This document shows, piece after piece, positions 14,712 to 23,544 of a stretch of 64,000 nucleotides of DNA. The translations under genes were made by a program, and so were the position numbers. Source of the stretch: Novosphingobium guangzhouense (GTDB lineage Bacteria; Pseudomonadota; Alphaproteobacteria; Sphingomonadales; Sphingomonadaceae); NCBI RefSeq assembly GCF_002896965.1, contig NZ_LYMM01000014.1, positions 85,068 through 149,067 on the forward strand, written 5' to 3'. The notes under the pieces were generated by a model, which saw only the letters and a list, made by a program, of their open reading frames with translations, was not told where the DNA came from and made no database searches. Position 1 is the first letter of the stretch, and every line of letters begins with the position of its first letter.

Positions 14712-16961
14712 TTGATTGAAGAACTGAGAATCGCGGGATGTGCTAGCTACAGCGCGGAAGGCCAGAATGTTACCGGGCTCCGGAAGATCAATTTCATCTA
14801 TGGCGCAAACGGTTCGGGCAAAACCAGCATCTCGCGCGTAATCGCCGCTCCGGCCGATCACCCAGCCTGCGCGATCCGCTGGGCCAACCAGCGGCCTCTT
14901 GAGTGCTTAGTTTACAACGCCGATTTCGTGGAGCGGAATTTCCGGTCCAGCCTCCCCGGCATCTTCACGTTAGGCGAGCACGACGCTGCGGTGTTGGACC
15001 AGATCGAGCAGGCACGGAAGGACGTTGCGGACATCGAGCGCGATATCAACGCTCGCAATCTCGTGTTGAACGGAAAGGACGATGCTCCCGGCAAGCTAAA
15101 TGAACGTGCTGCCCTGCGCGAGAATATCGAGAATGAATGCTGGAAACTCAAGAACCGCCATGATGCGGATTTTCAGTCCGCCTTCGCAGGAGTACGCTCC
15201 TCCAAGGCAAACTTCTGCGATAAAATCTTAAACGAGTGGGCTTCCAACCAGGCTGCGGTTCATCCGCTTGATGACTTGAAAAAGCGTGCGGCCGTGATCT
15301 TTGAAAAGGGTCTTGCGCGCGAGAGCGTGATCCGGTTGCCCGACAGTAACGAGCTGGCGCGGCTGGAAGCGTTGCCGATCCTCGCAAAGAAGGTCGTGGG
15401 GCGGGGCGATGTTGATATTGGCGGTCTGATTGATCGACTTGGTAACAGTGATTGGGTGAAGCAGGGCATCGACTACTTCGCGCAGAGCACGCCGCAATGC
15501 CCGTTCTGCCAGCAAGATGTCGAAGCCGATCTTGCCAAGCGCATCGGCGATTACTTCGACGAAGCCTATAATCGCGACATCGCGGATATCGCGCGTCTCG
15601 TTGCCGGATATGAGGCGGCGGGTACAGCTTACCTTCAAGCCCTCGCTGGCATCTCTCAGAATGGCTCTCGCTATATCGACGTGGACCAGTTGACCGGACT
15701 GATCGAGCGCGTGACCGCACGGCTAGCGCTCAACGGACAGTACATCGCGCGCAAGCATAAGGAGCCGAGCGCCGTCGTAACGCTCGAGGACAACACCGAG
15801 CTGTTCGCGGAAGTCCGAGATTTCCTCATAGCTGCGAACGCGGCCGTGGTCGAACACAACGGGGCTCTCGATGATATCAGCAACCAGAGGACGAACCTTA
15901 CGGCCGAAATTTGGAAGTGCCTGGTGGAAGACGCCAAAGGCATCCTTGATGCCTACCATGCCAGCAAGACGGCGGTGGATGCTGCAATCAACGGCATCGA
16001 GGCAAGCTTGACGGCGAAGCGGGGCAATCTCACCACGGCGCAGCAGACGCTGCGTGACCTTGAGAAGGGCATCACGAGCGTTCAACCAACCGTGACCGAG
16101 ATCAACGCACTTCTCGCCTCGTTCGGCTTTCGGGGTTTCAAGCTCGCAACGGCGGGCGATCAGGGCAATTTGTATGAGATCGTCCGCCTTGATGGCAGCA
16201 ATGCTGCCCGGACTCTGAGCGAGGGCGAGAAGACGTTCGTCACCTTCCTCTATTTCTACCACCTCATCCGAGGCAGCGTTTCTGAGTCCGGCATGACGAG
16301 CGACCGGGTTATTGTGTTCGACGATCCGATTTCGAGCCTCGACAGCGATATCCTGTTCATCGTGTCTAGCCTTATCAAACGCGTGTTCGAGTTGAGCCAC
16401 GCGCAGAACGGCTTGATTCGGCAGGTGTTTGTGCTCACCCACAATATCTATTTTCACAAAGAGGTGTCATTCGACCCAGACCGAAAAAGGGAACTCCGCG
16501 CGCACGAGACGTTCTGGATCGTGAAGAAGATCGACGATGTCTCGACGCTAGAAGCCTTCGATCACAACCCGATCAGAACTTCCTACGAATTACTCTGGTC
16601 CGAAGTGCGGAACGAGAACCGGTCCAACCTCACCATCCAAAACACGCTGCGCCGCATTCTGGAAAACTATTTCAAAATACTTGGAAACATGGACAAGGAC
16701 AAGATCATTGAGAAATTTGAAGGTCGCGAGAAGGTAATTTGCGCCTCGCTCTTTTCATGGGTGAACGATGGCTCGCACAGCTCGCATGACGATCTCTATA
16801 TCTCCAGCGATGCCGCCACGGTGGACGCCTATCTCGAGGTCTTCAGACGTATCTTTGAGGAGACTGGGCACTCCCAGCACTATCACATGATGATGGGCAC
16901 TGAAGCTATGCCTATAGCCAATGCGGCTCCTATCGAGATTACATCTCCGATGCCGGGTTAA
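14712..16961 (+). CDS. AAA_13-family ATPase, RloC/PrrC-like
   Basis: A TTG start follows a strong AGAGGGGG site. The 749-aa protein has Walker A GANGSGKT (31-38), a central coiled coil interrupted by CPFC (263-266, zinc-hook style), the signature LSEGE, Walker B IVFDDPISSLD and the switch VLTHN, then a C-terminal region (RRILENYFKIL, WVNDGSHSSHDD). This layout is that of AAA_13 proteins such as the anticodon nuclease RloC. Whether the C-terminus is a nuclease cannot be told by eye. It stands alone, is less GC-rich than the backbone, and is plausibly anti-phage cargo. Confidence 0.8.
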   Translation: MIEELRIAGCASYSAEGQNVTGLRKINFIYGANGSGKTSISRVIAAPADHPACAIRWANQRPLECLVYNADFVERNFRSSLPGIFTLGEHDAAVLDQIEQARKDVADIERDINARNLVLNGKDDAPGKLNERAALRENIENECWKLKNRHDADFQSAFAGVRSSKANFCDKILNEWASNQAAVHPLDDLKKRAAVIFEKGLARESVIRLPDSNELARLEALPILAKKVVGRGDVDIGGLIDRLGNSDWVKQGIDYFAQSTPQCPFCQQDVEADLAKRIGDYFDEAYNRDIADIARLVAGYEAAGTAYLQALAGISQNGSRYIDVDQLTGLIERVTARLALNGQYIARKHKEPSAVVTLEDNTELFAEVRDFLIAANAAVVEHNGALDDISNQRTNLTAEIWKCLVEDAKGILDAYHASKTAVDAAINGIEASLTAKRGNLTTAQQTLRDLEKGITSVQPTVTEINALLASFGFRGFKLATAGDQGNLYEIVRLDGSNAARTLSEGEKTFVTFLYFYHLIRGSVSESGMTSDRVIVFDDPISSLDSDILFIVSSLIKRVFELSHAQNGLIRQVFVLTHNIYFHKEVSFDPDRKRELRAHETFWIVKKIDDVSTLEAFDHNPIRTSYELLWSEVRNENRSNLTIQNTLRRILENYFKILGNMDKDKIIEKFEGREKVICASLFSWVNDGSHSSHDDLYISSDAATVDAYLEVFRRIFEETGHSQHYHMMMGTEAMPIANAAPIEITSPMPG

Positions 16962-17174
16962 GACCAAACTGCGGCATGAACGAACGGCTGGTTTCAGCGA
17001 TGTGTCAAGCCATAGTGAATGACCAAAATGGGCGCATAACAGCAGCCGTTCGGACAACAAATCTGGCAAATGCTGCCCGACGTTCACATCCCCCGGCGAC
17101 ATCTGGGGCCGCTTGGAGAGCGACCCCAGATTATTCATTTTGAAGCGTGATGCCGTCAAGCTGGCAGCTGTCCA

Positions 17175-18233
17175 TCAGACCATGTGCTTGTCAAACCAGC
17201 CGATCAGCTGTTCGGGATGCTGGCCGAAGTGATTGTAGGCGTAAAACCGCTGGTTCGACTGATCGATCCACAGCAGTTCCTTGGTCGAGGCGGCCAGAGA
17301 ATCGAAAATCTCCTGACCGTCCTTCTCGCCGTGGATGAGGAAGTCGCGACGCAGCTGTGCTACGAATGTGGGAATGGTGACTCCGTGACCGTAGTCCTGC
17401 GGCCTGAAATCGAAGACGCTGAAACCAGTCGTTTCCCGGCAGCGCTCATCGAGCCGCTTCGCCGCGGCGGCGGGGTCGAGACCCAGGTTTTCCGCCCCCC
17501 GCTCGATAAAGGTCGGGCCGGAGACGACGTTGAGAAGGGCAAGCGCCTCGATGTGGCGGAACTCGTCCGGCCACTTGGCCATCGCGATGATTGTCGAGTT
17601 GCCACCCATGCAGCGGCTAAACAGGCTGGTGCGCATCTTGCCCATGACGGGATGTTCGCGAGCGTAGCGCACCGAGCCGACGACGTCGCGGCATTCGAGC
17701 AGTCCGAGCCCGCTGATCCCGCCATTGCCTTCCCCGCTGCGACCGCAATTGCGAAGGTCATAGGTCAGGATGTTGTAGCCCGAGTCATGGAGCGCCTTTA
17801 GCTCCGGCAGGAAGTTGACCTCGAAGCCGCCGAAATAGGCCTTGTACTCCGGCAGGTGGCCCGGAAAGCCGTAGCGATTGCAGGTCATCGGATGATTGAT
17901 GATGAGCAGCTTGTCGGAGGCCGCCGGAATGAACCAAGCTTCCAGCGGTACGCCGTCCATCGATGGAAACCAGGTCTCCTCAAAGTCCATGCCGTAGTCG
18001 CTTGGTTTGCGCATCACAGGTGTGCGCAGGCCGGTCTTAAACAGGCCGGCATATTGCTCGGTCAGCGGGTCGAGCTTGTCGACGACCTTCCCAGCCATGC
18101 CCTTTATCGCCTCGACCGCGGTGTCGACGAGGCCGCCGTCATCGGCGCCGAGGGCCTTCTTATAATCGATGTCGTTGGCGCCGACATCGACTGAGGTGTC
18201 GCCTGCGGCCAGCGTATAGGCTTCGTTGTTCAT
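17175..18233 (-). CDS. Alpha/beta hydrolase with probable Cys nucleophile
   Basis: The 352-aa protein has an alpha/beta-hydrolase core: KLLIINHPMTCNRYG (oxyanion region), YNILTYDLRNCGRSG and the elbow FSRCMGG, where the usual GxSxG is replaced by SxCxG (C208). Candidate acid and His lie near FLIHGEKDGQ and AYNHFG. Cys at the elbow is familiar from dienelactone hydrolases. There is no signal peptide; about 75 N-terminal residues precede the core. It is divergent from a broken lysR across a 136-bp region with two inverted repeats, so that regulator probably controlled it. Confidence 0.82.
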   Translation of the reverse strand: MNNEAYTLAAGDTSVDVGANDIDYKKALGADDGGLVDTAVEAIKGMAGKVVDKLDPLTEQYAGLFKTGLRTPVMRKPSDYGMDFEETWFPSMDGVPLEAWFIPAASDKLLIINHPMTCNRYGFPGHLPEYKAYFGGFEVNFLPELKALHDSGYNILTYDLRNCGRSGEGNGGISGLGLLECRDVVGSVRYAREHPVMGKMRTSLFSRCMGGNSTIIAMAKWPDEFRHIEALALLNVVSGPTFIERGAENLGLDPAAAAKRLDERCRETTGFSVFDFRPQDYGHGVTIPTFVAQLRRDFLIHGEKDGQEIFDSLAASTKELLWIDQSNQRFYAYNHFGQHPEQLIGWFDKHMV

Positions 18234-18333
18234 TTCGCTTCTCCTCGAGATGGTGCGTGAACTTCGGGAAATTGTGGTCAGCGGTGCGTGCTGGTGAAAC
18301 AGATCTAGGCCAAAACGAGTTCTGCGATTAGAC

Positions 18334-18368
18334 GTTCAATTATATATGAACCTATCATCTGAGTGATA
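18334..18368. promoter_or_regulatory. Two inverted repeats in the hydrolase/lysR divergent promoter
   Basis: GTTCA-N8-TGAAC (18334-18351) and TATCA-N6-TGATA (18353-18368) lie side by side just before the lysR ATG. The first fits the T-N11-A style of LysR sites. They are the likely operators for the LysR protein and the divergent hydrolase promoter. Confidence 0.5.
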
Positions 18369-18369
18369 A

Positions 18370-19265
18370 ATGCGCCGCGACGAGATGGCCGACATGACTG
18401 CGTTTCTCATGGTCGCCGAAGAGCGCAGCTTCACGCGAGCCGCTGTTCGGCTCGGAATGTCGCAGTCGTCGCTCAGCCAGATCATCCGGAAACTCGAGGC
18501 CAGGCTAGGGCTTCGACTGTTGTCGCGCACGACCCGGAGTGTGGCACCGACAGAGGCGGGTGATCGACTAATTGCGACGCTTGCGCCCATGATGCGCGAC
18601 ATGGATGCCGCAATCGCGTCGTTGAGCGATCTGCGCGACAAGCCGTCGGGCACGATCCGCATCACGACGGTCGAGCATGCAGCCAAAGTCGTCCTGCTGC
18701 CGGCGATGGAGCGGCTTCTGCCAAGTCATCCGGACATCATGATCGAAATAACGGTCGACTATGGCATGACCGATATCGTGGCGGATCGGTTCGACGCAGG
18801 CGTGAGGCTCGGCGGCGAGATTGCGAAGGACATGATCGCTGTCCGCATCAGCGCGGATGTCCCGATGGCCATCGTTGGCGCACCATCATATTTTGAAGCG
18901 CGTGGCCGCCCGAACTCACCGTCAGAGCTCGTCGAGCACCGAGCGATCAATCTCCGCTTGCCAAGTTCCGGAACGCTGAACGGATGGCGACTGACAGTCG
19001 GAAACGCGAAACACGCGTGCGCATCGATGGTCCGCTTATTCTCAACACGATCGATCTCATTCGCGATGCCGCTGTGGCCGGACATGGGCTCGCCTACCTT
19101 CCGCTCGATCAGGTCGAGGACCATCTTGGTGATGGTCGGCTTGAACGTGTGCTGTCCCGTGCCACGCCCGATCTTCCCGGCTATCACCTTTACTACCCGA
19201 GCCGTCGGTTTGCCTCGCCAGCCTTCAAGTTGTTCGTGGACGCATTGCGATACCGTGACGGGTAG
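18370..19265 (+). pseudogene. LysR-family regulator, frameshifted
   Basis: The N-terminus has the LysR helix-turn-helix (FLMVAEERSFTRAAVRLGMS, then SLSQIIRKLEARLG) and the effector domain reads normally to about 18985. From there the original frame degenerates, while another frame carries the rest (LILNTIDLIRDAAVAGHGLA to FKLFVDALRYRDG, stop 19265). A one- or two-base shift near 18985-19010 therefore splits the gene. The truncated product would keep its DNA-binding domain. A sequencing error is possible. Confidence 0.75.
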
Positions 19266-19510
19266 CGCCAACGGAGCCGCGGCGATGGGAGAGGCGCTAA
19301 CAGCTGAACGAATGAGCGTGTGTTGCACGCCCCGCGATTACGACGTGAGCCTACCCAAAGGCCCTCTCTGCAGAGCGGGGCCGCCCGGGTCTTAGACCCC
19401 CGTAATCTGTATGTCTGCTTCCAAGCGCGGCCATATCATTGTCGAACGGCTTGATTGGGCGCGAACTGGGCGCTCGGTAGAGCGTCCGTCTCGACCGCAG
19501 CGGCCTTGGC

Positions 19511-19660
19511 GCGAGGGACCTTGCCGAAGCTGAACTGACCATCGGCGACACGGTTATCGCCCGGATCAGCTATAACGGTCGCATCTGGCTCGCAGGCGAC
19601 TGGCAGCCCGGCGATACGCCGCTCTACGACAACACGGCGACCAGCTCCGTAGCAGGCTGA
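19511..19660 (+). pseudogene. 3' remnant of a plasmid gene beside an otherwise empty stretch
   Basis: The 19266-19834 gap holds no complete gene, but one frame ending in TGA at 19660 reads ARDLAEAELTIGDTVIARIS and onward to GDTPLYDNTATSSVAG, convincing protein sequence without a start. It looks like the tail of a backbone gene whose 5' part was lost when the adjacent cargo arrived. The rest of the gap, apart from a purine-rich stretch at about 19748-19800, shows nothing. Confidence 0.4.
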
Positions 19661-19834
19661 ATGATGCGTACCTTACATCCCGACAACTGACGTCTCCCGT
19701 AGCATAGCCGCCGATTTCCGGCCGATCTTGGACGTGTGCGCGGGACAGCGAGCGGGAAGCGGAGAGGGGAGGAGGGCTGGGGCGACGGACCCGGGGCGGT
19801 CGACTGCCTCTTTCGTGCCACAGGAGATTATCCG

Positions 19835-20296
19835 ATGGATGTCATCGTTTCCCGCACCCGCCTCGCCGAGTGCGCGCCTCTCTATTCCTATCGCGCGCTG
19901 GTGTCACTGGAAGACGTCGATCCCGATCGGCGACACCGCGTTGCGGTCCTGCATGTCCAGACCGCGACCATCCGTGCGGCATGCACGCGCATTGCCGACA
20001 CGATTGCGCCCCATCGTTGGTTCGAACGGGATATGGCTGTCTCCTTCGATCTTGCCGCCCAGCTCGGCCTCGCCGCGCGGCGCATCGAAGCGCTTCTGTT
20101 GCCGTCGGTATTTCCAGAGATGACCACCTGGTTGGCGCCGATCGCGCTTCGGCTCGAGCATGACCCGGGAAGCGCGTCCCACCGCGTCGCGACGATTGAT
20201 CTCAATGCCGCTTTCGATGCCGTCGTCCCGCGCATCGACACCCTGACCGCCGCCGAACTGGCGCCGCCTCGGTCCACCGATCGCCGCGCCGCCTGA
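19835..20296 (+). CDS. Hypothetical protein (153 aa)
   Basis: The ATG at 19835 has a CAGGAG site eight bases upstream; a longer in-frame start at 19736 would begin in a purine-rich leader and is rejected. The soluble protein begins MDVIVSRTRLAECAPLYSYR and is a mix of helices and short strands with no recognised motif. It is the first gene of the second backbone block, followed after 16 bp by the DUF5983-type gene. Confidence 0.6.
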   Translation: MDVIVSRTRLAECAPLYSYRALVSLEDVDPDRRHRVAVLHVQTATIRAACTRIADTIAPHRWFERDMAVSFDLAAQLGLAARRIEALLLPSVFPEMTTWLAPIALRLEHDPGSASHRVATIDLNAAFDAVVPRIDTLTAAELAPPRSTDRRAA

Positions 20297-20312
20297 TCCA
20301 GGAAAGATGCAT

Positions 20313-21395
20313 ATGATACATTACACACTTTCCCATCTCGAAGCCGCCGCCTCCCTCTGGGAAGCGGTTCTCGATCTGCGCGACCATCCGGCCGCCGAAC
20401 CCGACGCTCTCGTTCGTGCGCTGGCGATCCGCAAATCGTTCGAGGCGATGGGGACCTGCGCCATGCGCATCATTGTCGTGGGCTGGATCGATGCGGTCGA
20501 TGCCGCCTGGTACAGGAACCAGGAGACCTGCCCCTTCTGTTTCGACTGGTCCTTTGTGAAACAGTGGGTCATCGACACCATCGACTGGTCGGATCCCGAT
20601 AATCCGGCGATCCGGATAGATGCTTCGGGCACTGACATGACGGACAATGTGACTACGGCGGCCCAAGCGGGGGCGAAGTCGCCCGAGCCAGCGGGGCCGC
20701 AAATCACTCGGCACGATCATGTCGCCCTGCTCGCCCGCGTGCGCGCTGCCCTGGAGAGGCCGGACAGCCTCGATGCCGCCGCGCGCGCCACATTGATCGG
20801 GGTGATCGGCGCCAGCGAAAGCGGGCTCAGGGTTTGTGCGCTGCCTTGGCCGATTGATGTCCATCTGGGCATCATCGAGCACCGTCATGGCATCAATTTC
20901 TACGCAGGCCTGAACCGTGACGTTCTCGTCGCGGAGATGGCGGAATATGCGCGCGAATGGTGGAAGGAGATCGGCGACAGGCGCGATCCGCATACACTGC
21001 CAGCTGACGAGGTCATGGCAGCCTATTTCGACGATCACCCTTCGGAAAGCTATTCGACCGAGATCCTGCGCCTGGAGCCTCTCCCGGCGGTCCGCTCAGT
21101 TCGCTCCATCGAAAGCGGCGCCTACTGCGTGCTGTCGACCGCCCATCTGACGGTGCAGACGGCCGGCCTTCTCGACAAATGGGCCTGTTGGCCTCCGAGC
21201 GACCGCCCCATCGACATCGCCGCCTCCGTCTATGGCTGGTTCGTGCCGACGCGGCCGCTTCCGGATGACCGCCGAGCGCAGATCCCGGATGATCTCCAGG
21301 AAATCATCGCGTTCGGACGTGATCGCGGCTTCCAGTTCCTGCTCCTCGACTGCGACGCAGACCGCGCCGCCGATCTCCCCGTCCACGACTGGTGA
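20313..21395 (+). CDS. DUF5983-containing protein (about 360 aa)
   Basis: AGGA at 20300 favours the ATG at 20313 (MIHYTLSHLE) over 20307. The first 100 residues contain CPFCFDWSFVKQW. After an Ala/Pro linker, the C-terminal part reads YCVLSTAHLTVQTAGLLDKW and GWFVPTRPLPDD, which I associate with DUF5983 plasmid proteins. The two halves suggest a two-domain or fused protein. Its role is unknown; these genes travel with plasmid and ICE backbones. Confidence 0.6.
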   Translation: MIHYTLSHLEAAASLWEAVLDLRDHPAAEPDALVRALAIRKSFEAMGTCAMRIIVVGWIDAVDAAWYRNQETCPFCFDWSFVKQWVIDTIDWSDPDNPAIRIDASGTDMTDNVTTAAQAGAKSPEPAGPQITRHDHVALLARVRAALERPDSLDAAARATLIGVIGASESGLRVCALPWPIDVHLGIIEHRHGINFYAGLNRDVLVAEMAEYAREWWKEIGDRRDPHTLPADEVMAAYFDDHPSESYSTEILRLEPLPAVRSVRSIESGAYCVLSTAHLTVQTAGLLDKWACWPPSDRPIDIAASVYGWFVPTRPLPDDRRAQIPDDLQEIIAFGRDRGFQFLLLDCDADRAADLPVHDW

Positions 21396-21487
21396 CCGCA
21401 TCGAGGAACGGCTTACCAGCCAGGAAGAGTCTGGCTGGCATCCCGCCGGCGATGGGCACCACTCGGAATACCATCGCCTTCAATCCA

Positions 21488-21652
21488 TCACGGAGCGTCC
21501 GCGCCGGCCTCCAGCAGCGGCAGCAGCATCGCATGGAGGGCATCCTCCGCGCGCTCGCGCCGGGGTGCATCGCTCGAGGCCAGGTCCTTGCGCATCCAGT
21601 CGGGCAGTCGCCGCACGAGGTCCCGCAGTTTCACATCGTTTGAATCGCTCAT
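21488..21652 (-). CDS. Small hypothetical protein (54 aa) on the minus strand
   Basis: Read on the minus strand, an AGGAGG site (21655-21660) precedes an ATG at 21652. The 54-residue product starts MSDSNDVKLRDLVRRLPDWM and ends LLPLLEAGADAP, amphipathic and helical with clean codon use. It occupies the otherwise empty 400-bp gap between the DUF5983-type and GHKL genes. The function is unknown; the strong ribosome site is the main support. Confidence 0.55.
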   Translation of the reverse strand: MSDSNDVKLRDLVRRLPDWMRKDLASSDAPRRERAEDALHAMLLPLLEAGADAP

Positions 21653-21793
21653 CGCCTCCTCATTGCAGGACGCTCACCGCGACGACAACTGTCTTGGCGC
21701 TTTGCGTCGGCAGAGCGTCAAGCCGGGACGAAAGGGAAGGGGGCGGAGTAGGGGAGACGGCCGGTTGGTCCGTCGCCGAGACAGGAGATGATC

Positions 21794-23227
21794 ATGCTTC
21801 TTCCCGCCACGATCGAGATCGCAGTCAGCCAGGACGCCATTTGCTGCGCGTCCCGCCTTGTTGCGACCAGCGCGCTCGCTGCGATCCACGAAATCCTGCA
21901 GAATTGCCGCCGGGCCAGCGCGCAGAACATCATGATCAACCTTGTCGAGGAAGACGGCCGCGCCTTTCTCGATATCCACGATGACGGCTGCGGCATCGAC
22001 GATCCCGCTGCGCTCCTGACCCTCGGTTTATCCGATTGGGGCGACGATATCATGCGGCGTGAGGCTCCGGCCGGCATCGGCCTGTTCAGCCTTGCCGGTC
22101 GTGCCATCGAGATCCACGTCTTCTCGCCCGCGATGGGACACGGCTGGAAGGTCCGGATTCCCGCTGAAGCCTGGAATGGCGACAGGGCGCTCGAACCCGA
22201 GCCTTGCGACCTCGGCTGGGGAACGATGGTCCGCATCGAGATATCCGGCGACTGGAAGATGGGCATCTGTTCGGCCATTGCTGAGGCCGCGCGGTACTAT
22301 CCCTTGCCGGTGATGCTGGACGGTGCGTTGCTGCCCCGCGAGGATTTTCTGAAGGATGCACTGCTGATCGAAGAGGCCTGCGGTTGCCGTATCGGCGTTT
22401 ATAAAGGCAATTTGGTCCAGCAGGATGGCCCGCGCATCAACTTCCATGGTCTGGCTGTCCCGTGCTCTCTTCCCAATATATTCGAGTTGAAGAGGCAGGA
22501 CTGCCGCTGGTCCGTTCGCATCGATGTGATCGACGCGCCTGAAATTCGCCTCGCCCTGCCGGCCCGCAACGCGGTGATCACGAACGAGGCGATGAAGGCG
22601 CTGCGCATCGCCACCGAACGGGCCCTGTACACGGCCATCGCTGCCCAGGAGGACCATCGCCTGCCCTTCGCCTTATGGCTGCGGGCTCGAGAACTCGGTG
22701 TGATGCTGCCTGCGGTACTGCCAGGGCTCTCGATTTGGAATCCACTGTCCAGCGATGAACATCAAAGGGCCGCCAATGCGAAAACTGCCCCTGAGACTGC
22801 CTCTGCTGGCGCATTGATGGTTGTCCCGCCGCTTCGCTCCGAGATCGCGCAGGCGCTGGCACTCGCCCACCATCAGCCACCGCTTCAGGATTTCGTGCTG
22901 GTGGAGGAGGAACGCTGGCTCGACGGCTATGACTGGTACGATGCTCTACCGATCATCCTCTATGTTTCCTTCCGGATTTACCGGGACGGCATCGAACATC
23001 CTTATGGTGAAGACGATCGCCTTCCATGCGGTTTCGCTTCAGGTTTCGTCGACAGGATCGTTGCCGACGTGGAGATTGCCGAGACAGGGCATAAGGATGC
23101 GCCGCGACACGTCCACTCCATTGAAATCCCGGCCCTGATCTGTCCCATGGCAGTTGGGATATCGAGGAGGCCGTGGTCCTTGTTACCCGCGGCAGCGGTA
23201 TCGACCCGGATCGCCTGGGATGCATGA
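21794..23227 (+). CDS. GHKL (Hsp90/histidine-kinase-fold) ATPase, no kinase His
   Basis: The start at 21794 is spaced correctly from AGGAG; 21788 is an alternative. The 477-aa protein has a GHKL nucleotide pocket in its first 110 residues: N-box AIHEILQNCRRA, G1 DIHDDGCGID and G2 PAGIGLFSL. The rest resembles the transducer part of Hsp90/MutL/MORC-type ATPases and has no response-regulator or phospho-His module. It probably dimerises on ATP binding. It overlaps the next small gene and precedes a HerA-like ATPase. Confidence 0.75.
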   Translation: MLLPATIEIAVSQDAICCASRLVATSALAAIHEILQNCRRASAQNIMINLVEEDGRAFLDIHDDGCGIDDPAALLTLGLSDWGDDIMRREAPAGIGLFSLAGRAIEIHVFSPAMGHGWKVRIPAEAWNGDRALEPEPCDLGWGTMVRIEISGDWKMGICSAIAEAARYYPLPVMLDGALLPREDFLKDALLIEEACGCRIGVYKGNLVQQDGPRINFHGLAVPCSLPNIFELKRQDCRWSVRIDVIDAPEIRLALPARNAVITNEAMKALRIATERALYTAIAAQEDHRLPFALWLRARELGVMLPAVLPGLSIWNPLSSDEHQRAANAKTAPETASAGALMVVPPLRSEIAQALALAHHQPPLQDFVLVEEERWLDGYDWYDALPIILYVSFRIYRDGIEHPYGEDDRLPCGFASGFVDRIVADVEIAETGHKDAPRHVHSIEIPALICPMAVGISRRPWSLLPAAAVSTRIAWDA

Positions 23228-23472
23228 TCCATGCGACGTTGTTCTCTTCGCGCGACGATGCTGACGCCGATAGCTGGGAGACCCAGTCCCGCGCCTTCGC
23301 GCGCGAAGCCCGGCAGGTGGCGACCGGCGTTCTTCTGGGGGAGGACGCCGCCACCGTCGAGGCCATCCTGATGGAGGCGCGGCATCATCTCGCCTGCCTG
23401 ATCCCGAAGGATCGCCGGATTGTCATCCACGCGGATCGCGGCGGCATCACTGCCGATTTTATGCCGGACTGA
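23173..23472 (+). CDS. Small hypothetical protein (99 aa, GTG start)
   Basis: GAGGAGG lies just before the GTG inside the 3' end of the GHKL gene, with a 55-bp overlap. The product contains WETQSRAFAREARQVATGVL and LLGEDAATVEAILMEARHHL, helical segments, and ends with a strand pair (RRIVIHADRGGITADFM). The overlap implies that it is made with the GHKL ATPase and could be its partner. The family is not recognised. Confidence 0.55.
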   Translation: MVLVTRGSGIDPDRLGCMIHATLFSSRDDADADSWETQSRAFAREARQVATGVLLGEDAATVEAILMEARHHLACLIPKDRRIVIHADRGGITADFMPD

Positions 23473-23544
23473 TAAGCCGCCGCCCGAACCCATCCCCTGA
23501 GCATCAGACCCGGCGTCGCTACGACGATACCGGACGAAGGAGCC

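Noticed and set aside
21304..21570. 88-codon minus-strand frame
   Set aside because: Arg/Cys-rich shadow of the DUF5983-type gene end; the 54-aa frame at 21488-21652 has the ribosome site and better codon use.
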